In this document: one piece after another, positions 1 through 12,800 of the stretch
How positions within the stretch are numbered: the first letter of the stretch is position 1
How the letters are laid out: each line of letters starts with the position of its first letter
DNA from: Mesostigma viride
Taxonomy: Eukaryota > Streptophyta > Mesostigmatophyceae > Mesostigmatales > Mesostigmataceae
Assembly: GCA_009746045.1 (NCBI GenBank)
Contig: RPFO01000144.1
Coordinates: 1-64,000 of the forward strand
Direction: 5' to 3'
DNA: 64,000 nt
Program-made: the position numbers and the translations under genes
The notes under the pieces: generated by a model
Told to the model about the DNA's origin: nothing
Seen by the model: only the letters and a program-made list of their open reading frames with translations
The model's database searches: none

Positions 1-947
1 TTCACAATGGTTCATGAAAAAAATCTGGCTTCTTGCACGAGCTATTATGGGCAACATATGCAGGCTCTGTGAAACAAACTCAGGCCCATTGGGCCACTGG
101 AGCTATTTTTCATTAGCATCACAATTACAACGCAGTACAACGCATGCAGTGGGAAAAATGAGAGCCCTTCACAACATGACGCAACGCCACGAGCCCATAA
201 ACGGGGCCATAGTGAGCTTGGAGGGTCAAAACGTTGAAAATAGGTGTTGTATAAGTTATACAGCATCAAACATGCATAAAACATCATGACTGGATGACCT
301 AATATGACTGAATATCAGGCAGCCATAGCCAAAGCATCATCACTCTCACAACGTGTTGAGCACATGCCTCGCGGGAACGGAGGTGCTGGGGGGCCCACAA
401 TCAATCTACAATACCCATGCCAAATTTTATTACTTGAGGAGACGCCATTTCAACAAATACATGACAATTGATGCTCATTGTGAATGCGTTTCCACATGAA
501 ATCATTACCATTTCATGCCATTTGGTCACTGGTGCGCTTTCCGCGTGCACTTTTCATTACTAGATTGCTTAAATTTATTAAAATTTATTAACATTTATTA
601 AAATTTATTCAAGTCGGGGTAAAATTGGCTGTTTTTGTCATAGTGTCATGCACTCGGAGGGTAAGCAAGTGAGACAAGTTGTAGATTATTTACAATTGCA
701 CAACCCTCTCCACGACCCCGCGAGTTCTATTTATAGAACGAATTATAATTATTGCCAAATTGTGCACAAGCCTGTGCACAACCCAACCAGTAATTCCCAC
801 TTGAACTTTGAATAGTCAAGTGAATGCTCCAGATGGAGACAGATGTACAGATCGATCTTTACAAATGTACACGAGTTCAGATCAAGTAAGCTATCTAACT
901 ACCTACTAACAGGCGTTTCTTTACAGGTGCCCGTCCGCTGGGCTTCT
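1..947. other. intergenic, no gene seen
   Basis: No convincing coding region on either strand. An AT-rich stretch at about 565-615 repeats an aaatttatta-type unit several times. The segment lies downstream (3') of the minus-strand gene that follows, so it may hold that gene's 3' end. Confidence 0.5.
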
Positions 948-1924
948 TTACACCCCCCTCCCGCACATCTGCGCCAGCCTTCCCTTGAGGTTTTCGTTTG
1001 CCCTGCCCTGCGGCTTGGTCTCCCCCCTTCTCTTGGAGTCGTGGGAAGATCTGGTCGCTGGGGAAGATCTGGTCGCCAGGTACCCCTTGTCCATCCACCA
1101 CTCCAAATACGTTCCCTCAGGTGGCTTGAAACAGTTCCGCATCTCGTCTTGTTGTACCTTGAAAATTATGTTGGGCATCGTCCCCTTCTCCCCATTAATC
1201 CAGATTCCCTTTTCGTCACACCCTTCTGCCCAAAATTTAACGCACCACACGCCCGTTTTATCCACCTTTCGAACGACTCCATGCACCAGGAACGTGTCGA
1301 CGTGGAAATCAGGCATGTGTGCCAGCTTCATTGGGTCTGCATTGAGTTTAGCCACCGAATCAGCAGCCCACGTGGGCTTCCACAACGTATCAAGGCGCTG
1401 GAGTTGGTTCTTCCGATACTGGCAAAATTCACCGCCGTGCTTGCACAATACCGAAACCGGACATCCAACAGGCGAGCGGGGCACGACCCGTTTCCCCCCC
1501 CACACACCTTCCAGATTCTCCATCCACGGCTGCCAACTTGGTGGTGGCACTTTCTTGTCTAGTGGCTTGGGCTGGGTTGCGGTAACTGTGACACGTCTTT
1601 GTGGCGCTGGATCCTCCGGTTCCGATTCTTCCGATTCTTCCGAATCTTCCACAAACCCTTTGGGTGGGCCGGCATGCATGACATCCTTTGGCGGCTCCTC
1701 TTCAGACTCGTCACCTGTGGGTGGGACAAGCAATGACGAGCGGCGCAATTAGTTATCATTACATTCGCAAATCAAACTTGGGAATATGCAAACATCATAA
1801 TTTAACCGACCATATTCACTCAGATTAACTTACCCTTTGACAGATGACTAGCCGTTGCTCTTGATCGAACGTGCCCGCCAGGCGAAAGGAGCTTTTTGCA
1901 GTAGTCGACGGCACGCCCCAGCAT
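948..1924 (-). CDS. hypothetical acidic-N-terminus protein, probable 2-exon gene
   Basis: Not recognised. The main exon (948-1714) encodes a Glu/Ser-rich acidic stretch (GDESEEEPP, DSEESEESEPED), then a globular part with conserved-looking W, C and F residues (for example GCPVSVLCKHGGEFCQY and VHGVVRKVDKTGVWCVKFW), and ends in a basic tail. An ATG also exists at 1748 in the same frame. I prefer a spliced model. On the minus strand a GTAAGT donor at 1833 and a CCCACAG acceptor at 1715 give a 119-nt intron. It joins exon 1 (1834-1924, starting MLGRAVDYCKKLL) in phase, for 286 codons including the stop. No CAACGGCCGTTG palindrome lies upstream; a C/T-rich tandem repeat does. Function unknown; the acidic stretch and basic tail are compatible with a nuclear protein, which is inference. 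Confidence 0.55.
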
Positions 1925-2430
1925 CCCCCCCCCGACGCCCCCGAATTCCCCTTCGAGCCTCCCTCCCCTCCCCCCCCTCCTTCCCCCCTTCCCCCGATGC
2001 GCCGGTCGACCCGCCCCCCTCTCCGCCCTTCGACCCGCCCCCTCTCCGCCCTTTGACCCGCCCCCCTCTCCACCCTTCGACCCGCCCCCCTCTCCGCCCT
2101 TGGACCCGCCCCCCTCTCCGCCCTTTGACCCGCCCCCCTCTCCACCCTTCTCTCCGCCCCCCTCTCCGCCCTTCGACCCGCCCCCTCTCCGCCCCCCTCT
2201 CCGCCCTTCTCTCCGCCCCCCTCTCCGTCCTTCGACCCCCTCCCCTCTCCGCCCTTCGACCCGCCCCCCTCTCCGCCCTTCGACCCGCCCCCTCTCCGCC
2301 CTTCGACCCGCCCCCCTCTCCGTCGTTCGACCCCCCCCCTCTCCGCCCTTCGACCCGCCCCCTCTCCGCCCTTCGAACCCCCCCCTCTCCGTCCTTCGAC
2401 CCGCCCCCCTTATCACCACCCTCATTCCCG
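1925..2430. repeat. C/T-rich ~24-27-bp tandem minisatellite
   Basis: Tandem units of the type ttcgacccgcccccctctccgccc vary by a few bases. The plus strand is almost all pyrimidine with scattered g and a. Long reading frames here in several phases come only from the repeat composition. It lies between two minus-strand genes, just upstream of the inferred first exon of the gene ending at 948. Confidence 0.85.
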
Positions 2431-2457
2431 CCCCCCTCATCACCGCCGTCACCATCA

Positions 2458-3711
2458 TCACCAACCTTCCCCATCATCACCCCCCTGTGACCCGACATCC
2501 TCATCATCCCCCTCCGGCCGAACGCCGCCATCATGAGGGTAGGGCGTCCCCATTGAGACGTCTTCGGCCGCGGGGGTCTCCGAGGCGGCGCGCTTCCGGC
2601 GTTTCTTTTTGGTGCCAGCGCCTGCCGTCTCCAGCTGACGCTTCTGGGCTGCACCCGCAATTTCCTTGCCCGAACGGCCGTTGGGATTGGAAATATCCTC
2701 CCCCTGTGGCCGCTTCCCAAGTACCTTCAGAAGGACCTTAAACCCATCCACCTGCTCCTTTGACCCAATGAAGATCACGGGTGGGTTGAAGAATCCCGTG
2801 AAATCGCTTAGGTACGACGACCAGTCGTCCTTCACACCATTGAAATCTCCACAATCCTTCGCCGCCTTCCAGTCCCTTTTCTCCACCCACGAACCCGTTC
2901 GACCCTTCAACAATTCCTCATCATTCCACAGCTTGGCGTGATGTTCCAAATTCAGCAGCACTACCCCATTCTTGATATCTGGCTGGTTCAACCCCTTCCT
3001 CTTCGCAACAAATTCGAACCCCTCCATTGCATTAAGTACCACTTGAGCCAACCGTGTCGGCCCATCGCTTTTCTCCCACGCGAAAGTCTTCATCATGAAC
3101 TCACAGGTCTCTTCCCCGTCAGACGTGTAAACTCTCTTAGAAATCCACGGGCCCTGCTGCTCGATTTCGGATGCCATCTCCTCCGACCCAAACTTCCGCG
3201 GGGGTTCCCGCTTCTCCCCCACCTTTTTTTGGCGACCCGACTGGACGTCCTCTGCCTCGGCATGTTCGGCTTGGCCTTCCTCCGGCACAGCCCCCGTCAC
3301 CACCACAGCCCCCGCCACAGGCTGTACGGGTTGGGGCACCACAGCCTGTTCGGTTGGGGGTTCGGGCGCAATCAGGACCCACCATTTCGTTTCCTCCTTG
3401 TGGGTCGTCCAAAAATCCGTCCTCTCCAGCAGTGCAAGTGGGAAGGTGGAATCGTCCCTCCCCGTTGGCCTGATAACCGCCCTTATTCTCTTGGCAGCTA
3501 CAGCGACCGTATCGGCCACCCTCTGAAGGGCGCTGTCGGATTCCGAAGGCTGCATCGGCAACCAGCCGAGGTCGCGTGGTTCGGGGTATTTCCCCAAATC
3601 GCGGTTGTAGATCATGAAAAGCTGGACCATCACCTCGCAGAAGATCTTGGCCATGTATGTCAGGTCATACAAGCACTGAGGAGGAACGTGTTTGGCCTTC
3701 ACGGTTGCCAT
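2458..3711 (-). CDS. hypothetical 417-aa protein with basic NLS-like motif
   Basis: Uninterrupted 417-codon frame starting MATVKAKHVPPQCLYDL. An N-terminal globular half (to about residue 130) is followed by an Ala/Val/Pro/Glu linker, a second globular region (about 180-320, with WVEKRDWKAAKDCGDF and a hydrophobic FNPPVIFIGSKEQVDGF), and a low-complexity C-terminus with a KKKRRKR cluster typical of nuclear localisation signals. No family recognised. Only 26 bp separate its ATG from the stop of the next minus-strand frame (3738), and no palindrome lies between them. The two may be co-transcribed or be parts of one spliced gene. Confidence 0.65.
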   Translation of the reverse strand: MATVKAKHVPPQCLYDLTYMAKIFCEVMVQLFMIYNRDLGKYPEPRDLGWLPMQPSESDSALQRVADTVAVAAKRIRAVIRPTGRDDSTFPLALLERTDFWTTHKEETKWWVLIAPEPPTEQAVVPQPVQPVAGAVVVTGAVPEEGQAEHAEAEDVQSGRQKKVGEKREPPRKFGSEEMASEIEQQGPWISKRVYTSDGEETCEFMMKTFAWEKSDGPTRLAQVVLNAMEGFEFVAKRKGLNQPDIKNGVVLLNLEHHAKLWNDEELLKGRTGSWVEKRDWKAAKDCGDFNGVKDDWSSYLSDFTGFFNPPVIFIGSKEQVDGFKVLLKVLGKRPQGEDISNPNGRSGKEIAGAAQKRQLETAGAGTKKKRRKRAASETPAAEDVSMGTPYPHDGGVRPEGDDEDVGSQGGDDGEGW

Positions 3712-3737
3712 GATAGACGGCCAGAATCGAAAGCGGG

Positions 3738-4309
3738 CTAGACTCCTCCACCCTTCCTGTTTGATCCCCCCCCCTTCCTCATCACCCTTCCCTCCCCGTC
3801 CAGCTTGTCCGCTGCCACGATGTCCAGAAACTCTGCAAGCTCCTTGGCCAGCTTGTCCTCAATCGGTATTCCACATCTACTGTCGTCGTTCGGAGCGACC
3901 GTTTCATCCTTCACAGCCGAGATGAAGTCGTAGACTTGGGTTTTCTCCGATTCGGACAAACCACCCTCGTTCAATCGCCCTCCAACCCGCTCCTCACCAC
4001 CCTCCTCCCCCTCCCCGTCCTTCCTTGCCTTCTCAGTGCTGCTTGAGACCCCATGAATCAAATTCCATATTTCTTTCTGGTCCTGAAGGGGCACCTCCGG
4101 CTTATCCCAGGATTCCTCCATGTGCGTCTTGAAATAGTTGTGCACTTCCAGCAGCGCCGTCCCCTCGACTTTTTGGAAACGGCCTCGTCTTCTGCATTCA
4201 GCCCCCCTCCGATCAGGGCAACCCTCCGATGCGCCTCTCTCCCCTGCATGCATGAAATGTGAATCAGTGTTTGAGACAAAAAACGGTCATACAACACACG
4301 ACCTGACAT
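3738..4309 (-). CDS. hypothetical small acidic protein, probable 59-nt intron
   Basis: Not recognised. A frame open from 4253 encodes a Cys/Arg-rich start, then VHNYFKTHMEESW, an acidic Gly/Glu linker and a helical C-terminal half (EKTQVYDFISAVKDE, KLAKELAEFLDIV). I infer an upstream micro-exon: ATGTCAG at 4303-4309, then a GT...GCATGCAG intron (4244-4302, 59 nt) joining in phase to give MSGERGASEGC. The alternative is direct initiation at 4253. A palindrome array begins at 4374, 65 bp upstream of the inferred ATG. The protein ends in a Gly-rich tail, and its stop lies 26 bp before the ATG of the next gene. Confidence 0.5.
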
Positions 4310-4373
4310 TTTGTCCTTACACTTTGGAAGATCGGCCGTTCCCGAACAAAAATCACACCCTAATTTCCAGTTT

Positions 4374-4905
4374 CCAACGGCCGTTGGCGCAAGAAAAATC
4401 ACACCCTAATTTCCAGGTTCCAACGGCCGTTGGCGCAAGAAAAATCACACCCTAATTTCCAGGTTCCAACGGCCGTTGGCGCAAGAAAAATCACACTAAT
4501 TTCCAGGTTCCAACGGCCGTTGGCGCAAGAAAAATCACACCCTAATTTCCAGGTTCCAACGGCCGTTGGCGCAAGAAAAATGTCACCGAATTTCCAGGTT
4601 CCAACGGCCGTTGGCGCAAGAAAAATCACACCCTAATTTCCAGGCTCCAACGGCCGTTGGCGCAAGAAAAATGTCGACCGAATTTCCAGGTTCCAACGGC
4701 CGTTGGCGCAAGAAAAATATCAACCAAATTTCCAGGTTCCAACGGCCGTTGGCGCAAGAAAAATGACACCCTAATTTCCAGGTTCCAACGGCCGTTGGCG
4801 CAAGAAAAATCACACACTAATTTCCAGGTTCCAACGGCCGTTGGCGCAAGAAAAATCACACCCTAATTTCCAGGTTCCAACGGCCGTTGGCGCAAGAAAA
4901 ATAAC
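4374..4905. repeat. palindrome array 1: 12 x ~46 bp with CCAACGGCCGTTGG
   Basis: About 12 tandem units of 44-48 bp, each CCAACGGCCGTTGG followed by GCGCAAGAAAAATcacaccctaatttccaggtt. The palindrome is invariant while the spacer varies (tcacacc, tgtcaccg, tatcaacc). Frames read through it in several phases, but this follows from the unit and is not coding. The array lies directly upstream of the 3738-4309 gene and just downstream of the 4908-6041 gene. Confidence 0.9.
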
Positions 4906-4907
4906 AT

Positions 4908-6041
4908 CTAGTGCCTAAAACGTTCCCACACCCGATCCGTTATATTTACCTTTTGCGTCCGCATGTCCTTCATGGGCGGGATCAGTGCTTCCCCCTCCAC
5001 CTCCCAGCCCTTGAGCACGTCCAGATTGGTGTACTTGAACTTCTCCGCGTCCCTCACCAACCCCCTCCACAAATCAAACGCCTCGTCGGTTGTCTCCACG
5101 AACTTGCCCTTTTGTTTACCCGCAATCTCGCCAGCTATCGCAGTACTCACTTGCTCGTCAGAGCCCTCGAAAATCACGGACTTCAACATCTGTGTGTAGT
5201 GGTTGCCGTCCAGCACGGCAAACTGCACAAACACGCAAGGCGTCTGGTCTCGAAATTTACCCTTAAGGCCGGCATGGTCCGAGATGTTCAAGCTCCCCAG
5301 CGCGGATTTCGTCAGGTCAACTACTGCCTCACGCTCAGATTCATTTGACCACTCGGACGGATCCAACTCCATGGTGATCAACTCGTCTGAGCAAGCGGCC
5401 GCCATGTCCTTCAGGGAGTCCGTCCGGAGAATGGACATGGCTTCCTCGGCCGTTGGCGAACGATAGTATCCGAACCTCTGCACGGCACGGTCACTGTCGT
5501 CCCCCGTCAGTATTTTAATGTGGTAAGGAACCTTTTCACTCCTCTGCACCCATAAATTGTAGAGACCTGGATCACGGTCTGCCAGCACCTGCCACGCAAA
5601 CCGGAAGATCGGCACGGCACATTTTGCTTTTGTCAGACTTGTGCCGGCCCCCACGAACCACGGCGCGAGCCCCCTACAATTCCGCACCGTCACCGTCCGA
5701 TGCCGCATGAGTTCCGGGAGTTGGCACAAGTTCTCCGTGGGGGCCCGTACTTGAGTCGCAATCGCGGACCCCCCCACGATGTCGACATCGTCTGGAACTA
5801 GGCGTATCTTCTGCCGCAGATGAAACGCCGCCTGTATGGTGTCAGTTAGATTCTTGTCGTGCACTTGAGAGGACGGCGCTGGCTCCCAGGAGTCCAAAAT
5901 GCTGGGCTTCGCATTTCCAGCACGTGTCGTCAGCAGCCCCTTCCTCTCAAAGGTCTTCACAATCACCGACCATAAGTCGGTGCCCGGTGCTCGTTGGCGC
6001 CATTCCTCAAAAAATGTTGTGATGCCTTTCCGCCACCCCAT
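4908..6041 (-). CDS. hypothetical 377-aa protein
   Basis: Open frame starting MGWRKGITTFFEEWRQRAPG, 377 codons. The frame continues further 5' into the palindrome array, so I take the first ATG beyond the array (6041). An N-terminal segment reads like a fold for binding or positioning (DLWSVIVKTFERKGLL), a central Cys/Trp-rich part contains TKAKCAVPIFRFAWQVLAD, and the C-terminal half is acidic and helical. No family recognised. Palindrome array 2 begins 109 bp upstream of the ATG, and array 1 starts immediately after the neighbour's 3' end. Codon-like structure and a long single frame make it a likely real gene. Confidence 0.65.
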   Translation of the reverse strand: MGWRKGITTFFEEWRQRAPGTDLWSVIVKTFERKGLLTTRAGNAKPSILDSWEPAPSSQVHDKNLTDTIQAAFHLRQKIRLVPDDVDIVGGSAIATQVRAPTENLCQLPELMRHRTVTVRNCRGLAPWFVGAGTSLTKAKCAVPIFRFAWQVLADRDPGLYNLWVQRSEKVPYHIKILTGDDSDRAVQRFGYYRSPTAEEAMSILRTDSLKDMAAACSDELITMELDPSEWSNESEREAVVDLTKSALGSLNISDHAGLKGKFRDQTPCVFVQFAVLDGNHYTQMLKSVIFEGSDEQVSTAIAGEIAGKQKGKFVETTDEAFDLWRGLVRDAEKFKYTNLDVLKGWEVEGEALIPPMKDMRTQKVNITDRVWERFRH

Positions 6042-6149
6042 GTTCAATCTTGTAACCACCTCCTCGCTCTTCGTCCGTTCTCGGCCTGGACGGACGCCCC
6101 TGATCACATGCAAAAAACATACAGATAGCCGGAAGGTCAGTACTATGTT

Positions 6150-6790
6150 CCAACGGCCGTCGCCGGAAAAATAACACCCTAATTTCCAGGTTCCAACGGC
6201 CGTTGGCGCATGAAAATCACACCCTAATTTACAGGTTCCAACGGCCGTTGGCGCATGAAAATCACACCCTAATTTCCAGGTTCCAACGGCCGTTGGCGAC
6301 AGAAAAATCACACCCTAATTTCCAGGTTCCAACGGCCGTTGGCGCATGAAAATCACACCCTAATTTCCAGGTTCCAACGGCCGTTGGCGCAGAAAAATCA
6401 CACCCTAATTTCCAGGTTCCAACGGCCGTTGGCGCGAGAAAAATGACACCTATTTCCAGGTTCCAACGGCCGTTGGCGCAGAAAAATAACACCCTAATTT
6501 CCAGGTTCCAACGGCCGTTGGCGCATGAAAATCACACCCTAATTTCCAGGTTCCAACGGCCGTTGGCGCATGAAAATCACACCCTAATTTACAGGTTCCA
6601 ACGGCCGTTGGCGCAGAAAAATCACACCCTAATTTCCAGTTCCAACGGCCGTTGGCGCAGAAAATACACCCTAATTTCCAGGTTCCAACGGCCGTTGGCG
6701 CATGAAAATCACACCCTAATTTCAGGTTCCGACGGCCGTTGGGCAAAAAAAAAATAACACCCTAATTTCCAGATTGCAACGGCCGTTGGC
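6150..6790. repeat. palindrome array 2: ~15 x ~45 bp
   Basis: About 15 tandem units of the same CCAACGGCCGTTGG-GCGCA(A/T)GAAAATcacaccctaatttccagg design as array 1. The two edge copies are degenerate: the first reads CCAACGGCCGTCG, and a late one reads CCGACGGCCGTTGG. It is upstream of the 4908-6041 gene and abuts the hexamer array on its right. Confidence 0.9.
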
Positions 6791-6810
6791 GCAAGAAAAT
6801 CAAGCAAGAA

Positions 6811-9800
6811 AAGGACAAGGACAAGGACAAGGACAAGGACAAGGACAAGGACAAGGACAAGGACAAGGACAAGGACAAGGACGAGGACAAGGACAAGGAC
6901 AAGGACAAGGACAAGGACAAGGACAAGGACAAGGACAAGGACAAGGACAAGGACAAGGACAAGGACAAGGACAAGGACAAGGACAAGGACAAGGACAAGG
7001 ACAAGGACAAGGACAAGGACAAGGACAAGGACAAGGACAAGGACAAGGACAAGGACAAGGACAAGGACAAGGACAAGGCTGGACAAGGACAAGGACAAGG
7101 ACAAGGACAAGGACAAGGACAAGGACAAGGACAAGGACAAGGACAAGGACAAGGACAAGGACAAGGACAAGGACAAGGACAAGGACAAGGACAAGGACAA
7201 GGACAAGGACAAGGACAAGGACAAGGACAAGGACAAGGACAAGGACAAGGACAAGGACAAGGACAAGGACAAGGACAAGGACAAGGACAAGGACAAGGAC
7301 AAGGACAAGGACAAGGCTGGACAAGGACAAGGACAAGGACAAGGACAAGGACAAGGACAAGGACAAGGACAAGGACAAGGACAAGGACAAGGACAAGGAC
7401 AAGGACAAGGACAAGGACAAGGACAAGGACAAGGACAAGGACAAGGACAAGGACAAGGACAAGGACAAGGACAAGGACAAGGACAAGGACAAGGACAAGG
7501 ACAAGGACAAGGACAAGGACAAGGACAAGGACAAGGACAAGGACAAGGACAAGGACAAGGACAAGGACAAGGACAAGGACAAGGACAAGGACAAGGACAA
7601 GGACAAGGACAAGGACAAGGACAAGGACAAGGACAAGGACAAGGACAAGGACAAGGACAAGGACAAGGACAAGGACAAGGACAAGGACAAGGACAAGGAC
7701 AAGGACAAGGACAAGGACAAGGACAAGGACAAGGACAAGGACAAGGACAAGGACAAGGACAAGGACAAGGACAAGGACAAGGACAAGGACAAGGACAAGG
7801 ACAAGGACAAGGACAAGGACAAGGACAAGGACAAGGACAAGGACAAGGACAAGGACAAGGACAAGGACAAGGACAAGGACAAGGACAAGGACAAGGACAA
7901 GGACAAGGACAAGGACAAGGACAAGGACAAGGACAAGGACAAGGACAAGGACAAGGACAAGGACAAGGACAAGGACAAGGACAAGGACAAGGACAAGGAC
8001 AAGGACAAGGACAAGGACAAGGACAAGGACAAGGACAAGGACAAGGACAAGGACAAGGACAAGGACAAGGACAAGGACAAGGACAAGGACAAGGACAAGG
8101 ACAAGGACAAGGACAAGGACAAGGACAAGGACAAGGACAAGGACAAGGACAAGGACAAGGACAAGGACAAGGACAAGGACAAGGACAAGGACGAGGACGA
8201 GGACAAGGACAAGGACAAGGACAAGGACAAGGACAAGGACAAGGACAAGGACAAGGACAAGGACAAGGACAAGGACAAGGACAAGGACAAGGACAAGGAC
8301 AAGGACAAGGACAAGGACAAGGACAAGGCGGACAAGGACAAGGACAAGGACAAGGACAAGGACAAGGACAAGGACAAGGACAAGGACAAGGACAAGGACA
8401 AGGACAAGGACAAGGACAAGGACAAGGACAAGGACAAGGACAAGGACAAGGACAAGGACAAGGACAAGGACAAGGACAAGGACAAGGACAAGGACAAGGA
8501 CAAGGACAAGGACAAGGACAAGGACAAGGACAAGGACAAGGACAAGGACAAGGACAAGGACAAGGACAAGGACAAGGACAAGGACAAGGACAAGGACAAG
8601 GACAAGGACAAGGACAAGGACAAGGACAAGGACAAGGACAAGGACAAGGACAAGGACAAGGACAAGGACAAGGACAAGGACAAGGACAAGGACAAGGACA
8701 AGGCAAGGACAAGGACAAGGACAAGGACAAGGACAAGGACAAGGACAAGGACAAGGACAAGGACAAGGACAAGGACAAGGACAAGGACAAGGACAAGGAC
8801 AAGGACAAGGACAAGGACAAGGACAAGGACAAGGACAAGGACAAGGACAAGGACAAGGACAAGGACAAGGACAAGGACAAGGACAAGGACAAGGACAAGG
8901 ACAAGGACAAAGGACAAGGACAAGGACAAGGACAAGGACAAGGACAAGGACAAGGACAAGGACAAGGACAAGGACAAGGACAAGGACAAGGACAAGGACA
9001 AGGACAAGGACAAGGACAAGGACAAGGACAAGGACAAGGACAAGGACAAGGACAAGGACAAGGACAAGGACAAGGACAAGGACAAGGACAAGGACAAGGA
9101 CAAGGACAAGGACAAGGACAAGGACAAGGACAAGGACAAGGACAAGGACAAGGACAAGGACAAGGACAAGGACAAGGACAAGGACAAGGACAAGGCTGGA
9201 CAAGGACAAGGACAAGGACAAGGACAAGGACAAGGACAAGGACAAGGACAAGGACAAGGACAAGGACAAGGACAAGGACAAGGACAAGGACAAGGACAAG
9301 GACAAGGACAAGGACAAGGACAAGGACAAGGACAAGGACAAGGACAAGGACAAGGACAAGGACAAGGACAAGGACAAGGACAAGGACAAGGACAAGGACA
9401 AGGACAAGGACAAGGACAAGGACAAGGACAAGGACAAGGACAAGGACAAGGACAAGGACAAGGACAAGGACAAGGACAAGGACAAGGACAAGGACAAGGA
9501 CAAGGACAAGGACAAGGACAAGGACAAGGACAAGGACAAGGACAAAGGACAAGGACAAGGACAAGGACAAGGACAAGGACAAGGACAAGGACAAGGACAA
9601 GGACAAGGACAAGGACAAGGACAAGGACAAGGACAAGGACAAGGACAAGGACAAGGACAAGGACAAGGACAAGGACAAGGACAAGGACAAGGACAAGGAC
9701 AAGGACAAGGACAAGGACAAGGACAAGGACAAGGACAAGGACAAGGACAAGGACAAGGACAAGGACAAGGACAAGGACAAGGACAAGGACAAGGACAAGG

Positions 9801-12800
9801 ACAAGGACAAGGACAAGGACAAGGACAAGGACAAGGACAAGGACAAGGACAAGGACAAGGACAAGGACAAGGACAAGGACAAGGACAAGGACAAGGACAA
9901 GGACAAGGACAAGGACAAGGACAAGGACAAGGACAAGGACAAGGACAAGGACAAGGACAAGGACAAGGACAAGGACAAGGACAAGGACAAGGACAAGGAC
10001 AAGGACAAGGACAAGGACAAGGACAAGGACAAGGACAAGGACAAGGACAAGGACAAGGACAAGGACAAGGACAAGGACAAGGACAAGGACAAGGACAAGG
10101 ACAAGGACAAGGACAAGGACAAGGACAAGGACAAGGACAAGGACAAGGACAAGGACAAGGACAAGGACAAGGACAAGGACAAGGACAAGGACAAGGACAA
10201 GGACAAGGACAAGGACAAGGACAAGGACAAGGACAAGGACAAGGACAAGGACAAGGACAAGGACAAGGACAAGGACAAGGACAAGGACAAGGACAAGGAC
10301 AAGGACAAGGACAAGGACAAGGACAAGGACAAGGACAAGGACAAGGACAAGGACAAGGACAAGGACAAGGACAAGGACAAGGACAAGGACAAGGACAAGG
10401 ACAAGGACAAGGACAAGGACAAGGACAAGGACAAGGACAAGGACAAGGACAAGGACAAGGACAAGGACAAGGACAAGGACAAGGACAAGGACAAGGACAA
10501 GGACAAGGACAAGGACAAGGACAAGGACAAGGACAAGGACAAGGACAAGGACTGGACAAGGACAAGGACAAGGACAAGGACAAGGACAAGGACAAGGACA
10601 AGGACAAGGACAAGGACTGGACAAGGACAAGGACAAGGACAAGGACAAGGACAAGGACAAGGACAAGGACAAGGACAAGGACAAGGACAAGGACAAGGAC
10701 AAGGACAAGGACAAGGACAAGGACAAGGACAAGGACAAGGACAAGGACAAGGACAAGGACAAGGACAAGGACAAGGACAAGGACAAGGACAAGGACAAGG
10801 ACAAGGACAAGGACAAGGACAAGGACAAGGACAAGGACAAGGACAAGGACAAGGACAAGGACAAGGACAAGGACAAGGACAAGGACAAGGACAAGGACAA
10901 GGACAAGGACAAGGACAAGGACAAGGACAAGGACAAGGACAAGGACAAGGACAAGGACAAGGACAAGGACAAGGACAAGGACAAGGACAAGGACAAGGAC
11001 AAGGACAAGGACAAGGACAAGGACAAGGACAAGGACAAGGACAAGGACAAGGACAAGGACAAGGACAAGGACAAGGACAAGGACAAGGACAAGGACAAGG
11101 ACAAGGACAAGGACAAGGACAAGGACAAGGACAAGGACAAGGACAAGGACAAGGACAAGGACAAGGACAAGGACAAGGACAAGGACAAGGACAAGGACAA
11201 GGACAAGGACAAGGACAAGGACAAGGACAAGGACAAGGACAAGGACAAGGACAAGGACAAGGACAAGGACAAGTGCTGGACAAGGACAAGGACAAGGACA
11301 AGGACAAGGTGCTGGACAAGGACAAGGACAAGGACAAGGACAAGGACAAGGACAAGGACAAGGACAAGGACAAGGACAAGGACAAGGACAAGGACAAGGA
11401 CAAGGACAAGGACAAGGACAAGGACAAGGACAAGGACAAGGACAAGGACAAGGACAAGGACAAGGGACAAGGACAAGGACAAGGACAAGGACAAGGACAA
11501 GGACAAGGACAAGGACAAGGACAAGGACAAGGACAAGGACAAGGACAAGGACAAGGACAAGGACAAGGACAAGGACAAGGACAAGGACAAGGACAAGGAC
11601 AAGGACAAGGACAAGGACAAGGACAAGGACAAGGACAAGGACAAGGACAAGGACAAGGACAAGGTGCTGGCACAAGGACAAGGACAAGGACAAGGACAAG
11701 GACAAGGACAAGGACAAGGACAAGGACAAGGACAAGGACAAGGACAAGGACAAGGACAAGGACAAGGACAAGGACAAGGACAAGGACAAGGACAAGGACG
11801 CGGACAAGGACAAGGACAAGGACAAGGACAAGGACAAGGAGAAGACGCGGACGCGGACAAGGACAAGGACAAGGACAAGGACAAGGACAAGGACAAGGAC
11901 AAGGACAAGGACAAGGTGCTGGACAAGGACAAGGACAAGGACAAGGACAAGGTGCTGGCACAAGGACAAGGACAAGGACAAGGACAAGGACAAGGACAAG
12001 GACAAGGACAAGGACAAGGACAAGGACAAGGACAAGGACAAGGACAAGGACAAGGACAAGGACAAGGACAAGGACAAGGACAAGGACAAGGACAAGGACA
12101 AGGACAAGGACAAGGACAAGGACAAGGACAAGGACAAGGACAAGGACAAGGACAAGGACAAGGACAAGGACAAGGACAAGGACAAGGACAAGGACAAGGA
12201 CAAGGACAAGGACAAGGACAAGGACAAGGACAAGGACAAGGACAAGGACAAGGACAAGGACAAGGTGCTGGCACAAGGACAAGGACAAGGGCAAGGGCAA
12301 GGGCAAGGACAAGGACAAGGACAAGGACAAGGACGAGGACAAGGACGAGGACAAGCACAAGGACAAGGACAAGGACAAGGACAAGGACAAGGACAAGGTG
12401 CTGGCACAAGGACAAGGTGCTGGCACAAGGACAAGGACAAGGACAAGGACAAGGACAAGGACAAGGACAAGGACAAGGACAAGGACAAGGACAAGGACAA
12501 GGACAAGGACAAGCACAAGGACAAGGACAAGGACAAGGACAAGGACAAGGACAAGGACAAGGACAAGGACAAGGACAAGGACAAGGACAAGGACAAGGAC
12601 AAGGACAAGGACAAGGACAAGGACAAGGACAAGGTGCTGGCACAAGGACAAGGACAAGGACAAGGACAAGGTGCTGGCACAAGGACAAGGACAAGGACAA
12701 GGACAAGGACAAGGTGCTGGCACAAGGACAAGGACAAGGACAAGGACAAGGACAAGGACAAGGACAAGGACAAGGTGCTGGCACAAGGACAAGGACAAGG

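Noticed and set aside
1820-2741. Arg/Gly-rich (minus) and Pro-rich (plus) frames in the CT minisatellite
   Set aside because: Composition artefact of the tandem repeat, apart from the short inferred exon 1834-1924.
4360-6790. Frames reading FLAPTAVGTWKLGCD in arrays 1 and 2
   Set aside because: Translation of the palindrome-array unit; the same peptide repeats in frames that break at each length change.
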